From Bacteroidia bacterium (GTDB taxonomy: Bacteria; Bacteroidota; Bacteroidia; B-17B0; Aurantibacillaceae), in the NCBI GenBank assembly GCA_026414605.1, contig JAOAIP010000056.1:1-52732 (forward strand): a stretch of 52,732 nucleotides of DNA. The letters run 5' to 3'. Numbering within the stretch: the first letter of the stretch is position 1; each line of letters opens with the position of its first letter. Positions 1 to 9,352 of this stretch are shown here, in pieces. Made by a program: the position numbers and the translations under genes. The notes below the pieces were generated by a model, which worked only from the letters and a program-made list of their open reading frames with translations, did not search any database and was not told the DNA's origin.

Positions 1-1
1 T

Positions 2-949
2 GGTTGTACGGCTACTCTAACTGCATCTTTTGAGCGAAGGTGTAATGGAAATGGATGCACATCATGTTTCTCTTCATGTGGTTCAATGAATACTTCTAAT
101 GGATGTTGTAATAGTGGCTTAGATGCCAATGATTATCTGAAAGTGGGGGGGAGCACAAGTCCAACTTATTCAAATACCATTGATTTATCATCAGCGGGGG
201 GGATATATACAATTAATTGTGGAGGCGGATCTCCTTCTACTTCGTTTGCTTCGTCTGGCAATACAATTACTGCTACTGGTAGCAACAATGGTGGGGCAAA
301 AATTATATGGGTACAGACGGGAGGTACACTTTTTTTAGAACAAAGAAGTAATAGAAATGATGAAATTGTGACTTTTACTCTTGAAATTCAATCTGGATGT
401 TCTTGTTCAGATGTTTTACCAGTTGATATTTACTATTTTAGGGCTGAAACAAAGAGTAATTATGTTGAATTAAAATGGCTGGTTAAAAATGAAAAACATC
501 TAAGTCATTATCGTTTAGAAAAAAGTAAAGACGGCTTGAATTTTGAATTATTAGGGAATATTCCTTCTGAAAATTCAATGACAGAAAAACTTTATACTTT
601 TGTTGATGATAATCTTTATGAGGGAATTAGTTATTACAAACTTACTGTTGTCAATTTAAATAACGAAGATGAAAAATATATTTTGAGAGATGTATTAGTA
701 CAATATGAATACCAGCCATTTACTTATGAAATCAAAGGAGATGATATCCACTTTCATTTTGTCAATACAGAATATTCAAATTCTTATTTTCAATTAGTAG
801 ATATTAGCGGAAAAAAGATCTTACAAATATCCCCAATTGATCAAGTAGAATATGTGTATCCATTAAGTGATTTTTCAAATGGTTTTTATATGGGAGTATA
901 TTTTAACGGAAAAAAATACTTTAAATCTAAGATTGTAATTACAAAATAA
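2..949 (+). CDS. T9SS cargo protein with type A sorting domain (5' end outside window)
   Basis: The reading frame is open to the window edge, so the start lies upstream; the first internal ATG is at 86, but nothing after it looks like a signal peptide. The visible N-terminal part is rich in Cys, Gly, Ser and Asn. From about base 410 comes the spacer domain often found before T9SS sorting signals (beginning PVDIYYF, with a YRLEKSKDGLNFE-like strand and GISYYKL). The last ~75 residues form a type A C-terminal sorting domain (ISGKK, then NGFYMGVYF, ending KIVITK). In the family this tail directs export through the type IX system and is cut off by PorU, whose gene lies tail-to-tail just downstream. 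The function of the mature protein is unknown. Two G7 runs (145-151 and 196-202) lie in the coding part. Confidence 0.8.
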   Translation, partial: GCTATLTASFERRCNGNGCTSCFSSCGSMNTSNGCCNSGLDANDYLKVGGSTSPTYSNTIDLSSAGGIYTINCGGGSPSTSFASSGNTITATGSNNGGAKIIWVQTGGTLFLEQRSNRNDEIVTFTLEIQSGCSCSDVLPVDIYYFRAETKSNYVELKWLVKNEKHLSHYRLEKSKDGLNFELLGNIPSENSMTEKLYTFVDDNLYEGISYYKLTVVNLNNEDEKYILRDVLVQYEYQPFTYEIKGDDIHFHFVNTEYSNSYFQLVDISGKKILQISPIDQVEYVYPLSDFSNGFYMGVYFNGKKYFKSKIVITK

Positions 950-975
950 AGTTTGTTATTAGTCAGGTTATATTT

Positions 976-1105
976 TACCACAAAAAACAAATTAGTAAAA
1001 AGTAAAGAGTTGAAAGTTGAAAGTTTGAAAGTAATGAGAAATATTTTTGTAAATTAGAGATTTAAAGTTATAATGACCTAAAACTTTTTACTTTCTATTT
1101 TTAAC
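976..1105 (-). repeat. Half copy of dispersed fold-back repeat, reversed
   Basis: This gene-free stretch matches the reverse complement of the right half of the repeats at 37746-37998 and 41938-42275. It starts with a degenerate end (ACCACAAAAAA), then ATTAGTAAAAAG, tandem GAAAGTTGAAAGT units, GTTTGAAAGTAATGAGAA and CTAAAACTTTTTACTT. The central mini-hairpins are missing. It sits between two convergent genes. Confidence 0.75.
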
Positions 1106-1112
1106 TAATCAT

Positions 1113-4100
1113 TTAATTGAGTATAACTAATTTCTCAATTTTTTCTGCTTTTTTATTATTGCTGTCTGAAATAGTTACTCTATAAAGATAAACACCACGT
1201 GCTAATTTGTCGCCAAAATCATCTTTGCCATCCCATTCAATTCCATCTTCTCTATATCCTGTTGTATACATATCTTTTTGAATGGTTTTTACTAATTTAC
1301 CTGTAATAGTAAATATCTCTATTTTTATTTTTAAGTATTCGCAAGAGGTATTAAATTCAAACATAAATTTAGTTTTAGTTGTAAAAGGATTAGGATAATT
1401 TAAAACATGTTTGAGTGCTAATGCTTCATCTTTGGCCACCACAAAGTCAAGTTTGGCAGTAGCACTGTTGTTATTAATGTCCCACGCTTTTAAGGTAAGT
1501 TGATGATTTCCTTCTGGCAGATTTGAAAAGGGATATTTCAATTTTCCTTTTTGATAACTATTTAAGTCGTATTCAAAATAATCATTTAAAACGATTGGTT
1601 TTCCATTGTCTATGGTGGTTACTACATCGTGTCCAATGCTATTTCCTGTGATATTAATTCCTGTACTATCTATAATTTCTGCAAATAATACAGGATTAGG
1701 ATCAGTAATGCCACCTGATACAAATTTTCGGTCGTTCATAAATGCCGATATTTGTGGGGGTTGATTATCATTTATAGCATTTGGATTAGATCCCCCTACA
1801 TAAAATTTGTTTGTATATCCTATTGCATCTATTTGACCATTTTGTGCATAAAAAGACATTTTACTAATATCAATAGCGTAATTAATATCTTTTGGGACTA
1901 TAAAAGAAAATTGAAAATCACCATTCTTTACTTCTACTTTTCCTTTGAAAAGAATATTTTTTTGAGTTGAAAATGTAAATGTTTTACCGCTAACAATTGA
2001 TTCGGGCTTATTGCCAAGACAGGAAATAATTTGTTTTTTATCATAAACAGTAGGGTAAATAACACCATTAAATGTGTTGATTTTATTGCCTTGTTTATCT
2101 GCGATATAGCCAGTTACTGTAACTTTTGAAAGGGCTTTTAATGTATCTTGTGGGGTAGTAGTTAATGTATGATTATTAATAGTGGTTACAATAATTTTTT
2201 TCTTTGGATATGCTAATGTAAGTGCAGGGTCGCCGATGAGATGAAAATTCAAGAAATAAAATCCAATGTTTGTTTTTATTTTTGTGTTTTTGACAATATC
2301 TCCTAATGCCATAAAATTGCCACTAGGCAATGTATCTAAAATTTCTTCAAAAAGTTTTATTGAAAGATAAAAATTGGTAGAAGCATACGCTACTCTTACG
2401 GTTGTAAATAATGCAATAGCACAACCGTTGGGTTGTAAAAAGCACTGTTCTCCCGCAGATACACGATCGGGGTCATCAAATCTTGTAAATTCACAAGTAG
2501 CAGTAATAAACAAAGGCATATTGGTTAAGTTCTTGTAAGAGTTTATTTGTGATAATGTAAGAAATGCTTCATGACCAAGTTGAACTTCGTTACCATGTCC
2601 TGTGTAATTGATAACTAATGATCCTTTTTCAAATGCTTTATCCAAAGCCGCACTTGCATCGGGATATCTATTACCACCAGGAACTGTAATTTGTTGATAC
2701 GCATCTGCAAAAACCTTATTGACATTATATTCAGGATGGAAATTTGTAATAAATTTACTTAAACTATCTGCTTGCCACATATGTAATTGGCTATCTCCAT
2801 CATCTGCAAAGAAAGTAAATAATGTTCTCCAATCTCCTAAAGGATATTCATTGGAAGTGAGTTTACAACAATTATCATCAGTTTGAACAGAAAAATTAGC
2901 ATTCTTCTTGTAATACGCTTTGACTTTATTGACCATATTAATGGCTTGGGATGTATTTAAAATCGTGAATCTTCCAACACCTATATCTACTAATGAACTT
3001 GCCCAATCATCGCCTTCGTTATCATCCAGCCATCCATAAAAATCATCAGTAACCGTAGATAAAATGGGAGAAGTAGAATATCCAGTTTGAAAAGTTGGTA
3101 TTAAAGCATTGGAAGTAGGAGAATGATCTTTATTATTAAATGAACCATCACCAAATAGCAATAAATAACGTGGACTTGTATTGCCAGGATTGTTTTTACC
3201 ATTACGAATATACAACATTCTAACAAAATCACGAATAGCAGTAGCATCTACATTTCCACTGGAAAACTCATTGTATACTTCTTCTGTTGTAACAACAGCA
3301 TAACTCAATCCTTCTTCTTGTTGATGCAATTGGGCTAATTCAAGTGCTTGTGATTTAAATTGCGGAGGCGTTACAATAATATAATCGGCTTGTGTAATGC
3401 CGTGTAAATTTTGATTGTCTATTTTCTTGATAAATTGTGGTTTTTGAACATCATTTAATGAAAAAACAATATATCTATGCAAAGAATCAGAAGGAGCATT
3501 AAATGTAAGATAATTGGTATAACTTGTAAATTGTTGATTAAAAGGATGAATATAGTCGGTAATGTCCCAGATATTTAAGATATTAGGATTGAATGCAGTT
3601 ATAGAATAAGTTGTAATTCGATTAGAGGCAACGGTTCTTTTGTCGCTAAATTCAAATGCTTTATTATTATACACTAAATATCTTCGTGCATTCACAACCA
3701 CTTTATCCATCCACGCTACGGCATTAGATGTATTTTTAGTTACATTAACGGATATACTATTAGAATTAGAATTATTAGGGATAACAATACATTGATTGCC
3801 TATGGCTGCATAATCCGCAAGATAATTAGATGTTTGAACGGCTTGAACAGAAAAAGTATTACTAACACCATTGATATTCCAAGTATAATAAGACGGCACA
3901 TCGCCACGAGCGGCTAAACTTAAAAAAACTTTGATGCTATCGTTTGTAACAAAATTTCCATCAGGAAATGGAAAGGTATAAGAAGTTTGTATATCAAAAT
4001 ATTCTCCAAAAAAATCAGGACCACTTTTTAAAAAATTAATTGCATCAATTTCGTGATAATTCAAATAATCATAACTATTAGTGGTATAATTAGGTGTGGC

Positions 4101-5057
4101 AGTAGTTGAATAGTTATTTATTCTTAAACCAATTCCATTATCAAAAGTAATGAAATAATAAGCAGAGTCAGAATAGCGATGTAAATAATGATAATAATCC
4201 AAGCATTTATAAGGCGGGTTATTGTAAAAATCGGCTTTTTTCATCCACGAATCGCTTCCTTTTGCATAAAATAAAACATAATCATTGTCATTAAATACAC
4301 CATCATTTTCTCCAAATACATAAATAGCATTTTCCTGTAAATCATCGTATCTAAACTTATTATTTTTAGGATTAATCATTTCACCACCATTTCCAAAAAT
4401 TCGGATGTTTCTCGGATCTATTTGAGATACATCAATTCCCATAGATTGTAAAAATTGCTTGTCAATCTTGTAAATACCTGAGTTCTTGATGCCAATTTTA
4501 TACCACGTTCCTGACGATAAAACAGATTGATTGGTGAAACTTTGAACAGCCGCAGGTAATGTTTTTTGCGTTAAAGTTTTTTTCCATTGAACAGAATATC
4601 TTTGTAAGAATTCTATATTCCCATTTGTGTTTTTTCTGAATGGAATGATATAAGCACTCCACACTTTGGTATTGCCTGAATAACTTTGAAAGTATTTAAT
4701 TTGAAATTCACTTGTAATGTGCTTTCCAAAAAATTTTTTAACCACATTGGCTTCTTCTGAATTCAATGGTGATACGACAATAGGTTCAAGTTGTGCTTCT
4801 GCGTTTTCATTGATGGCTGTGGTAAATGTTTGCATCCACACAGGGAGATTGTTCATTTCAGGATCGTATACAGCCCCCATTATTTCTATTGGAAAAATAG
4901 GGTCTTCGGGATGAATTACAATTTTAGGTAAAGAATTATTTTTAATTGGAACATTAATAGGAGTTGAAATAGGGCGTTGTGCAAATGAAATACCAAAGTA
5001 TAAAAAAAAGATAATAAATAAAAAACAACGAATAGAATATTTTTTCTGAATAGTCAT
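1113..5057 (-). CDS. porU: Type IX secretion system sortase PorU
   Basis: Cell-surface C25-family (gingipain-like) cysteine protease that removes the sorting domains of T9SS cargo and helps attach them to the surface. At 1314 residues it has the usual PorU size. Residues 1-26 are a signal peptide ending ISFAQ. The peptidase domain runs from about 555 to 960, with the catalytic pair visible as His821 (NYTGHGNE) and Cys855 (ITATCEF). The tail from about 1220 (LNYPNPF) to the end (EKLVILN) is itself a sorting-type domain, which PorU proteins keep. It is the last gene of a minus-strand run after folC, DUF4476 and DUF423. The usual partner porV is not next to it. The ATG start is followed directly by the signal peptide. 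Confidence 0.95.
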   Translation of the reverse strand: MTIQKKYSIRCFLFIIFFLYFGISFAQRPISTPINVPIKNNSLPKIVIHPEDPIFPIEIMGAVYDPEMNNLPVWMQTFTTAINENAEAQLEPIVVSPLNSEEANVVKKFFGKHITSEFQIKYFQSYSGNTKVWSAYIIPFRKNTNGNIEFLQRYSVQWKKTLTQKTLPAAVQSFTNQSVLSSGTWYKIGIKNSGIYKIDKQFLQSMGIDVSQIDPRNIRIFGNGGEMINPKNNKFRYDDLQENAIYVFGENDGVFNDNDYVLFYAKGSDSWMKKADFYNNPPYKCLDYYHYLHRYSDSAYYFITFDNGIGLRINNYSTTATPNYTTNSYDYLNYHEIDAINFLKSGPDFFGEYFDIQTSYTFPFPDGNFVTNDSIKVFLSLAARGDVPSYYTWNINGVSNTFSVQAVQTSNYLADYAAIGNQCIVIPNNSNSNSISVNVTKNTSNAVAWMDKVVVNARRYLVYNNKAFEFSDKRTVASNRITTYSITAFNPNILNIWDITDYIHPFNQQFTSYTNYLTFNAPSDSLHRYIVFSLNDVQKPQFIKKIDNQNLHGITQADYIIVTPPQFKSQALELAQLHQQEEGLSYAVVTTEEVYNEFSSGNVDATAIRDFVRMLYIRNGKNNPGNTSPRYLLLFGDGSFNNKDHSPTSNALIPTFQTGYSTSPILSTVTDDFYGWLDDNEGDDWASSLVDIGVGRFTILNTSQAINMVNKVKAYYKKNANFSVQTDDNCCKLTSNEYPLGDWRTLFTFFADDGDSQLHMWQADSLSKFITNFHPEYNVNKVFADAYQQITVPGGNRYPDASAALDKAFEKGSLVINYTGHGNEVQLGHEAFLTLSQINSYKNLTNMPLFITATCEFTRFDDPDRVSAGEQCFLQPNGCAIALFTTVRVAYASTNFYLSIKLFEEILDTLPSGNFMALGDIVKNTKIKTNIGFYFLNFHLIGDPALTLAYPKKKIIVTTINNHTLTTTPQDTLKALSKVTVTGYIADKQGNKINTFNGVIYPTVYDKKQIISCLGNKPESIVSGKTFTFSTQKNILFKGKVEVKNGDFQFSFIVPKDINYAIDISKMSFYAQNGQIDAIGYTNKFYVGGSNPNAINDNQPPQISAFMNDRKFVSGGITDPNPVLFAEIIDSTGINITGNSIGHDVVTTIDNGKPIVLNDYFEYDLNSYQKGKLKYPFSNLPEGNHQLTLKAWDINNNSATAKLDFVVAKDEALALKHVLNYPNPFTTKTKFMFEFNTSCEYLKIKIEIFTITGKLVKTIQKDMYTTGYREDGIEWDGKDDFGDKLARGVYLYRVTISDSNNKKAEKIEKLVILN

Positions 5058-5130
5058 AGATGTGAATTTTATATTGGATTTTAAACGATTATTGTTTCTT
5101 TTTATTGCGAATTAGATATTAGGTTTGATT

Positions 5131-5559
5131 TTAATGCTTGTTTTTTAATGAATGTGTGTCAATAATTATAAAAATCCATCCAATTATCATTAAAAGCCCG
5201 CCTAATGGTGTTATCCAAAACAAAAACTTTGGAAAAGCAATGTGTATAAGGTTTTGCAATGCTATCCAATACAATGATCCTGAAAATAAAATAAGCCCCC
5301 AAAAAAGCATCCAATAGGACTTTTGAAATACATTTTTTTGAAAAATAAAATTGCTTATGCTTAATACTAATAAAACGATAGAGTGATACATTTGGTATTT
5401 CACGGCTTTTTCAAAAATATTCAAATGATGTAGTGTAATGATTTGATTTTCTACTAACTTTTCTAATCCGTGTGCAGAAAAAGCCCCAAGCACTATGCCC
5501 AAAGCCCCTAATGATGCAGAAATATAAATTTTTCCGAAATGATTATTTTTGTTTATCAT
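5131..5559 (-). CDS. DUF423 family membrane protein
   Basis: Small inner-membrane protein of 142 residues, the usual length for DUF423 (YgdD-like). The N-terminal signature GALGIVLGAFSAHGLE is clear, followed by KAVKYQMYHS and three further hydrophobic segments with GLILFSGSLYW and PLGGLLMIIGW; four membrane helices are likely. No biochemical role is established for the family. Its start lies inside the end of the upstream DUF4476 gene (17-base overlap), which suggests coupled translation. It is followed 73 bases later by porU on the same strand. Confidence 0.88.
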   Translation of the reverse strand: MINKNNHFGKIYISASLGALGIVLGAFSAHGLEKLVENQIITLHHLNIFEKAVKYQMYHSIVLLVLSISNFIFQKNVFQKSYWMLFWGLILFSGSLYWIALQNLIHIAFPKFLFWITPLGGLLMIIGWIFIIIDTHSLKNKH

Positions 5560-6589
5560 AAAATAATTTTAATCTGTTTTTAGTTTCTTTGAAATGAACA
5601 AGTTCTATTAAGTTTTCAAATTCTTGTTTATCCTTTAAAACATAATAGGCACACTTCAATAATTCTTCTTTATGTTGGTCGTGTCTTAAATAATTCATCC
5701 ATTTTTCAATTGTTTTTGTATTGGCAGAATAATGGGATAACAAAATTCGTAAGTATTTTAATTTTAGGATGTCGTCTTCTGTTGATTTTAAGAATGAGAT
5801 AGAAATTTGAAATAAAGAATCGGATAAAGTTGGATTGTTTTTGAGAGATAAGAGATATTGATTGTAATATTCTGTGTAAGATTGTTGAGCAATAGTATAT
5901 TTTAAATAATCTTTCAAAAACCAAAGATCAAATACATCCGTAATTTTAGGCAATAATTGTTTAATGAGTTTTAATTTTTCTACTTCAAAAGGAATTTGTT
6001 CAATAATTACCAATGCCTGTGATGGTGAAAAGCAGTTATGTTTAATAAAATGTTCCAATAAAACAATCTTTCTATCGGCATTAGGTGTTTTAAAAATGTG
6101 TTTGATTGCTCTATTAAAGTCAGCGGTATCAATAGGTTGAATGCATACTGCATTGCTGTCATTCAAGAAAATAATTTTTTGTATCGTTTTTTCTTCTTTT
6201 GTTTTGACTTGTATACTTGTGTCAATTTCAGGGATAATTGGTTTTATATCTGATGATGGCAGTGTAGCAAGGTATTTAATATTTTTGTTATTTTTTAATA
6301 TCACATACAAAATATCTTGATTGTCAATGGGTTTAAGTGGATGAAATAAATACAAATTTGTATCAATTGGAGAAATGTCTTTTTTTGAAAAAAAGATCTT
6401 TAAATGCACAGGATTGTCTGTAATTTGTGTAAGTTTAACATCTGCTTGTGGATGCAATGGATACAACTTACCTTGATACTCTATTTGAAATGGTTCTGCA
6501 CTTTCCGAGAAAACAATCAGATTATTTTGAGAAAAGATATTTGATAACTCAAAAATTGAAATCAATATGAATGTAAAAAGTTTATTCAT
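5543..6589 (-). CDS. DUF4476 domain protein, secreted
   Basis: Exported protein of 348 residues with a signal peptide (residues 1-20, ending NIFSQ). The N-terminal half is beta-rich and resembles the small beta-domain found before DUF4476 in Bacteroidota. A DUF4476-like helical segment lies around residues 155-245 (DFNRAIKHIFKT... CFSPSQALVIIEQIPFEVEKLKLIKQLLPKITD...). The remaining C-terminal part is helical and not recognised. Function is unknown; the family is nearly restricted to Bacteroidota. An exact -7 box lies only a few bases before the ATG, so the mRNA leader should be almost absent. The 3' end overlaps the DUF423 gene. Confidence 0.72.
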   Translation of the reverse strand: MNKLFTFILISIFELSNIFSQNNLIVFSESAEPFQIEYQGKLYPLHPQADVKLTQITDNPVHLKIFFSKKDISPIDTNLYLFHPLKPIDNQDILYVILKNNKNIKYLATLPSSDIKPIIPEIDTSIQVKTKEEKTIQKIIFLNDSNAVCIQPIDTADFNRAIKHIFKTPNADRKIVLLEHFIKHNCFSPSQALVIIEQIPFEVEKLKLIKQLLPKITDVFDLWFLKDYLKYTIAQQSYTEYYNQYLLSLKNNPTLSDSLFQISISFLKSTEDDILKLKYLRILLSHYSANTKTIEKWMNYLRHDQHKEELLKCAYYVLKDKQEFENLIELVHFKETKNRLKLFYDKQK

Positions 6590-6594
6590 AGTGG

Positions 6595-6602
6595 CAAATG
6601 TA
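6595..6602 (-). promoter_or_regulatory. -7 box of the DUF4476 gene
   Basis: Exact Bacteroidota -7 element TACATTTG on the minus strand, ending six bases before the ATG at 6589. No TTG -33 element at the usual distance was seen. Confidence 0.5.
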
Positions 6603-6631
6603 AGTGTTTTAATGGAAATCAGTGCGGTTTC

Positions 6632-8065
6632 TTAAATAATTTTTTTCTTTTGTAGATACGCTATCGCATCGGCTACGACAAAAGCACTTCCTGTGATAAG
6701 TATCAAATCGTTTTTATTAGCATCTTTTTGTGCCTTGTAAATGGCTTCTGCTACAGTAGAGTGGGGGAGTCCTTTGAATTTATTTTTAATCATTTTTTCA
6801 TACAAGATATTTACAGGCATTGCTCTTGGTACAGATGCTTGAGTTATATAGTAAACAGCATTTTTAGGTAATAACGCTAATATCTCATCTACTTCTTTGT
6901 CATTCACTACTCCAAATACGATTCGTAATGTCTGATATGAATAATTCTTCAAATTTTTTAAGGTTTGTTGAATACCTGGTTTATTATGTCCAATATCAGC
7001 AATAATATAGGGACGTTTTTGAATCACTTCCCATCTTCCACTAAATCCAGTGAGTTTTGGTGTGTATTTAATTCCTAAAAATATGTCTTTTCTATTTAAA
7101 TTCCATCCAAGATTACTTAAAATTTCACAAGCGGCTAATACACATTGGATATTATTTACCTGATAGGTGCCTATTAGAGACGATAGCACTGTAAAGGTGT
7201 TTTTTTTAGATTTACTTAAATTATTTTTTTTATTATTACTAATTTTATTTTTTGATTTATCTAATTTATTATTTTTATTTATTTTATAATTAAATTTAAG
7301 TTTATCTAAAAATAAATTTAAGTTAGTATAATTTATTTTAAACGATATTCTTAAAAAATCACTTTTAAATTCTTTTCCTGTAATTTTGATAATGTCTTTT
7401 GAATAGATGAGTGGTGCGTTTCTTTCTTTTGCTACATTTACAAAAACATCATATACTTCTTTCTGGAATTCTGATATTAACACGGGAACATATTCTTTGA
7501 TAATTCCGGCTTTTTCAAAAGCAATTTTTTGTAATGTATCACCAAGAAACTGTTTGTGGTCTTCTCCTATATTTGTAATGATACTTAATTCAGGCAGTAC
7601 CACATTGGTAGAATCCAATCTTCCGCCCATACCTGTTTCAAGAATAACAATGTCAACTTTTTTATCATAAAAATATTGAAATGCTAAAGCGGTTGTCCAT
7701 TCAAAAAATGATGGTTTTATGTTGTCAAATGCAGATTTATATTTGTTTACAAAATGTGTGATATATTGTTTAGGAATCATTTTTCCATCAATGCGTATTC
7801 GCTCTCTAAAGTCAATTAAATGGGGGGAAGTAAACAAGCCCGTTTTGTAACCATTCTTTTGAAACACTGCGGCTAACATATTAGATACTGAACCTTTACC
7901 ATTCGTGCCAGCAATATGTATAAATTTTAATTTTTTTTCTGGATGCTGAAGAATTTCACATAATGCTTGTATGTTTTTTAAATCTGCCTTGTATGCGGCA
8001 GCACCTATTCTTTGAAACATTGGAAGTTGTGTATACAAATAATTCAAGCACTCTTGATAGTTCAT
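6632..8065 (-). CDS. folC: Bifunctional folylpolyglutamate/dihydrofolate synthase
   Basis: ATP-dependent ligase adding L-glutamate to dihydropteroate or folate in the cytoplasm. The Mur-ligase-type P-loop is HIAGTNGKGS (about residues 50-59), followed by GLFTSPHL and FRERIRIDG, then ILETGMGGRLDSTN and TNIGEDHKQFLG; the C-terminal domain has the conserved ADIGHNKPG. All expected motifs are present. At 477 residues it is about 50 longer than usual. The excess is an Asn/Lys-rich low-complexity insert at about residues 242-288, before the GTYQVNN motif that begins the inter-domain region. The ATG is preceded by an exact -7 box, and the gene is divergent from wecB. Confidence 0.93.
   Translation of the reverse strand: MNYQECLNYLYTQLPMFQRIGAAAYKADLKNIQALCEILQHPEKKLKFIHIAGTNGKGSVSNMLAAVFQKNGYKTGLFTSPHLIDFRERIRIDGKMIPKQYITHFVNKYKSAFDNIKPSFFEWTTALAFQYFYDKKVDIVILETGMGGRLDSTNVVLPELSIITNIGEDHKQFLGDTLQKIAFEKAGIIKEYVPVLISEFQKEVYDVFVNVAKERNAPLIYSKDIIKITGKEFKSDFLRISFKINYTNLNLFLDKLKFNYKINKNNKLDKSKNKISNNKKNNLSKSKKNTFTVLSSLIGTYQVNNIQCVLAACEILSNLGWNLNRKDIFLGIKYTPKLTGFSGRWEVIQKRPYIIADIGHNKPGIQQTLKNLKNYSYQTLRIVFGVVNDKEVDEILALLPKNAVYYITQASVPRAMPVNILYEKMIKNKFKGLPHSTVAEAIYKAQKDANKNDLILITGSAFVVADAIAYLQKKKII
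7201..7341. other. Extremely AT-rich low-complexity insert inside folC
   Basis: Only nine of 141 bases are G or C. It encodes a run of Lys, Asn, Leu, Ser and Ile. A 12-base direct repeat, TAAATTTAAGTT, occurs at 7291-7302 and 7313-7324. It lies between the N-terminal ligase core and the GTYQ motif. Confidence 0.75.
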
Positions 8066-8076
8066 ATTTTTTTGCT

Positions 8077-8084
8077 CAAATGTA
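8077..8084 (-). promoter_or_regulatory. -7 box of folC
   Basis: Exact TACATTTG on the minus strand, 11 bases before the folC ATG, in the divergent folC/wecB spacer. Confidence 0.5.
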
Positions 8085-8137
8085 TTGACATTTTACTGAA
8101 TTACATTGATATTAAATCTACTTCAATTTTTTTTCAA

Positions 8138-8145
8138 TACTTTTG
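8138..8145 (+). promoter_or_regulatory. -7 box of the wecB-psd-wecB operon
   Basis: Exact TACTTTTG on the plus strand, 43 bases before the chosen ATG at 8189. The nearest upstream TTG (8106-8108) is too far away for a standard -33 element. Confidence 0.5.
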
Positions 8146-8188
8146 CCCATCTTTTAAATTTCATCAAAACAAACAATTACTTTATTTT

Positions 8189-9334
8189 ATGTATAAAATT
8201 CTCACTATAATTGGTGCAAGACCTCAAATTATTAAAGCCGCTGCTTTAAGTAGAATTATTCATAAGCATTATTCCTCTTCATTACAAGAAGTTATCGTTC
8301 ATACAGGGCAGCATTATGATGAAAATATGAGTCAAGTGTTTTTTGATGAACTCAATATCCCCCAACCTGATTATAATTTGAATGTAGGCAGTGCATCTCA
8401 CGGAAAGCAAACGGGATTAATGCTTGAACGAATTGAAGACGTGTTATTAAAAGAAAAGCCCGATGCTCTTGTGATTTATGGTGATACCAATTCTACTTTA
8501 GCAGGGGCATTGGCCGCCAGCAAATTGATCATTCCTGTTTTTCATATAGAAGCAGGACTTCGTTCTTACAACAAAACAATGCCCGAAGAAATCAATCGTA
8601 TAATGGCTGACCACGTTTCTACATTATTGTTTTGTCCGACACAACAAGCCATTAAAAACCTTGAAAAAGAAGGGTTCAAGTTGCATTTGCATCGTTGTGA
8701 TATTAATCATCCTAAAGTGATTTTGAGTGGCGATGTGATGTATGATAATTCGCTTTATTTTTCAAAAATTGCCCAAAAGAAATCAGATATTTTAAAACGA
8801 CTTTCTCTTGAAAATACAGAATTTGTTTTGTGTACTATTCATAGAAATAACAATACCGACGATCCCGTTCGCTTGAATGCAATTTTTTCTGCTTTATTAA
8901 AAATTTCCAAGGAAATCCAAATTGTATTGCCCATTCATCCAAGAACTAAAAAGATGTTGGAAACAAATCTTGATGATCAATTAAAGTCCCAAATTTTTTC
9001 AAACAAAGATATAACTATCACTGACCCCGTATCTTTTTTAGAAATGATATTACTTGAAAGTCATTGTAAGATGGTTATTACTGATAGTGGTGGTGTTCAA
9101 AAAGAAGCATACTTCTTTAAGAAGCCCTGTGTTGTTTTACGACCTGAAACAGAATGGGTAGAATTATTAGATACAGGAACGACATTATTAGCAGATGCGG
9201 ATGAACAAAAAATTCTTTCTGCTTATCAAGAATTAAAAAATACTTCTGTAGAAAAATTTTTACCTTATTATGGCGATGGCAATGCTGCCGAAAAAATTGC
9301 TAAAGAAATGCTTTTATTTTTTCAATCCAAGTAA
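8189..9334 (+). CDS. wecB: UDP-N-acetylglucosamine 2-epimerase (non-hydrolysing)
   Basis: Cytoplasmic enzyme interconverting UDP-GlcNAc and UDP-ManNAc for surface polysaccharide synthesis. At 381 residues it matches the family. Motifs in order: TIIGARPQIIKAA at the start, HTGQHYDENM, the acid in YGDTNSTLAG (Asp99), HIEAGLRS (Glu121), MPEEINR (133-134), the histidine in TIHRNNN, LPIHPRTKK and TDSGGVQKEA. The open frame continues upstream to 8012, but that part overlaps folC antisense and matches nothing. The ATG at 8189 gives the normal N-terminus and follows a -7 box. It is first in an operon with psd (18 bases on) and a second epimerase. Confidence 0.93.
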   Translation: MYKILTIIGARPQIIKAAALSRIIHKHYSSSLQEVIVHTGQHYDENMSQVFFDELNIPQPDYNLNVGSASHGKQTGLMLERIEDVLLKEKPDALVIYGDTNSTLAGALAASKLIIPVFHIEAGLRSYNKTMPEEINRIMADHVSTLLFCPTQQAIKNLEKEGFKLHLHRCDINHPKVILSGDVMYDNSLYFSKIAQKKSDILKRLSLENTEFVLCTIHRNNNTDDPVRLNAIFSALLKISKEIQIVLPIHPRTKKMLETNLDDQLKSQIFSNKDITITDPVSFLEMILLESHCKMVITDSGGVQKEAYFFKKPCVVLRPETEWVELLDTGTTLLADADEQKILSAYQELKNTSVEKFLPYYGDGNAAEKIAKEMLLFFQSK

Positions 9335-9352
9335 TTAAAAAACTTTTATCTT

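Noticed and set aside
1113-5057. Secreted gingipain-type virulence protease
   Set aside because: It has the C25 catalytic pair, but length, N-terminal architecture and retained sorting domain fit PorU.
8012-8188. N-terminal extension of the first epimerase
   Set aside because: The open frame upstream of 8189 overlaps folC antisense, crosses the -7 box and resembles no epimerase N-terminus.
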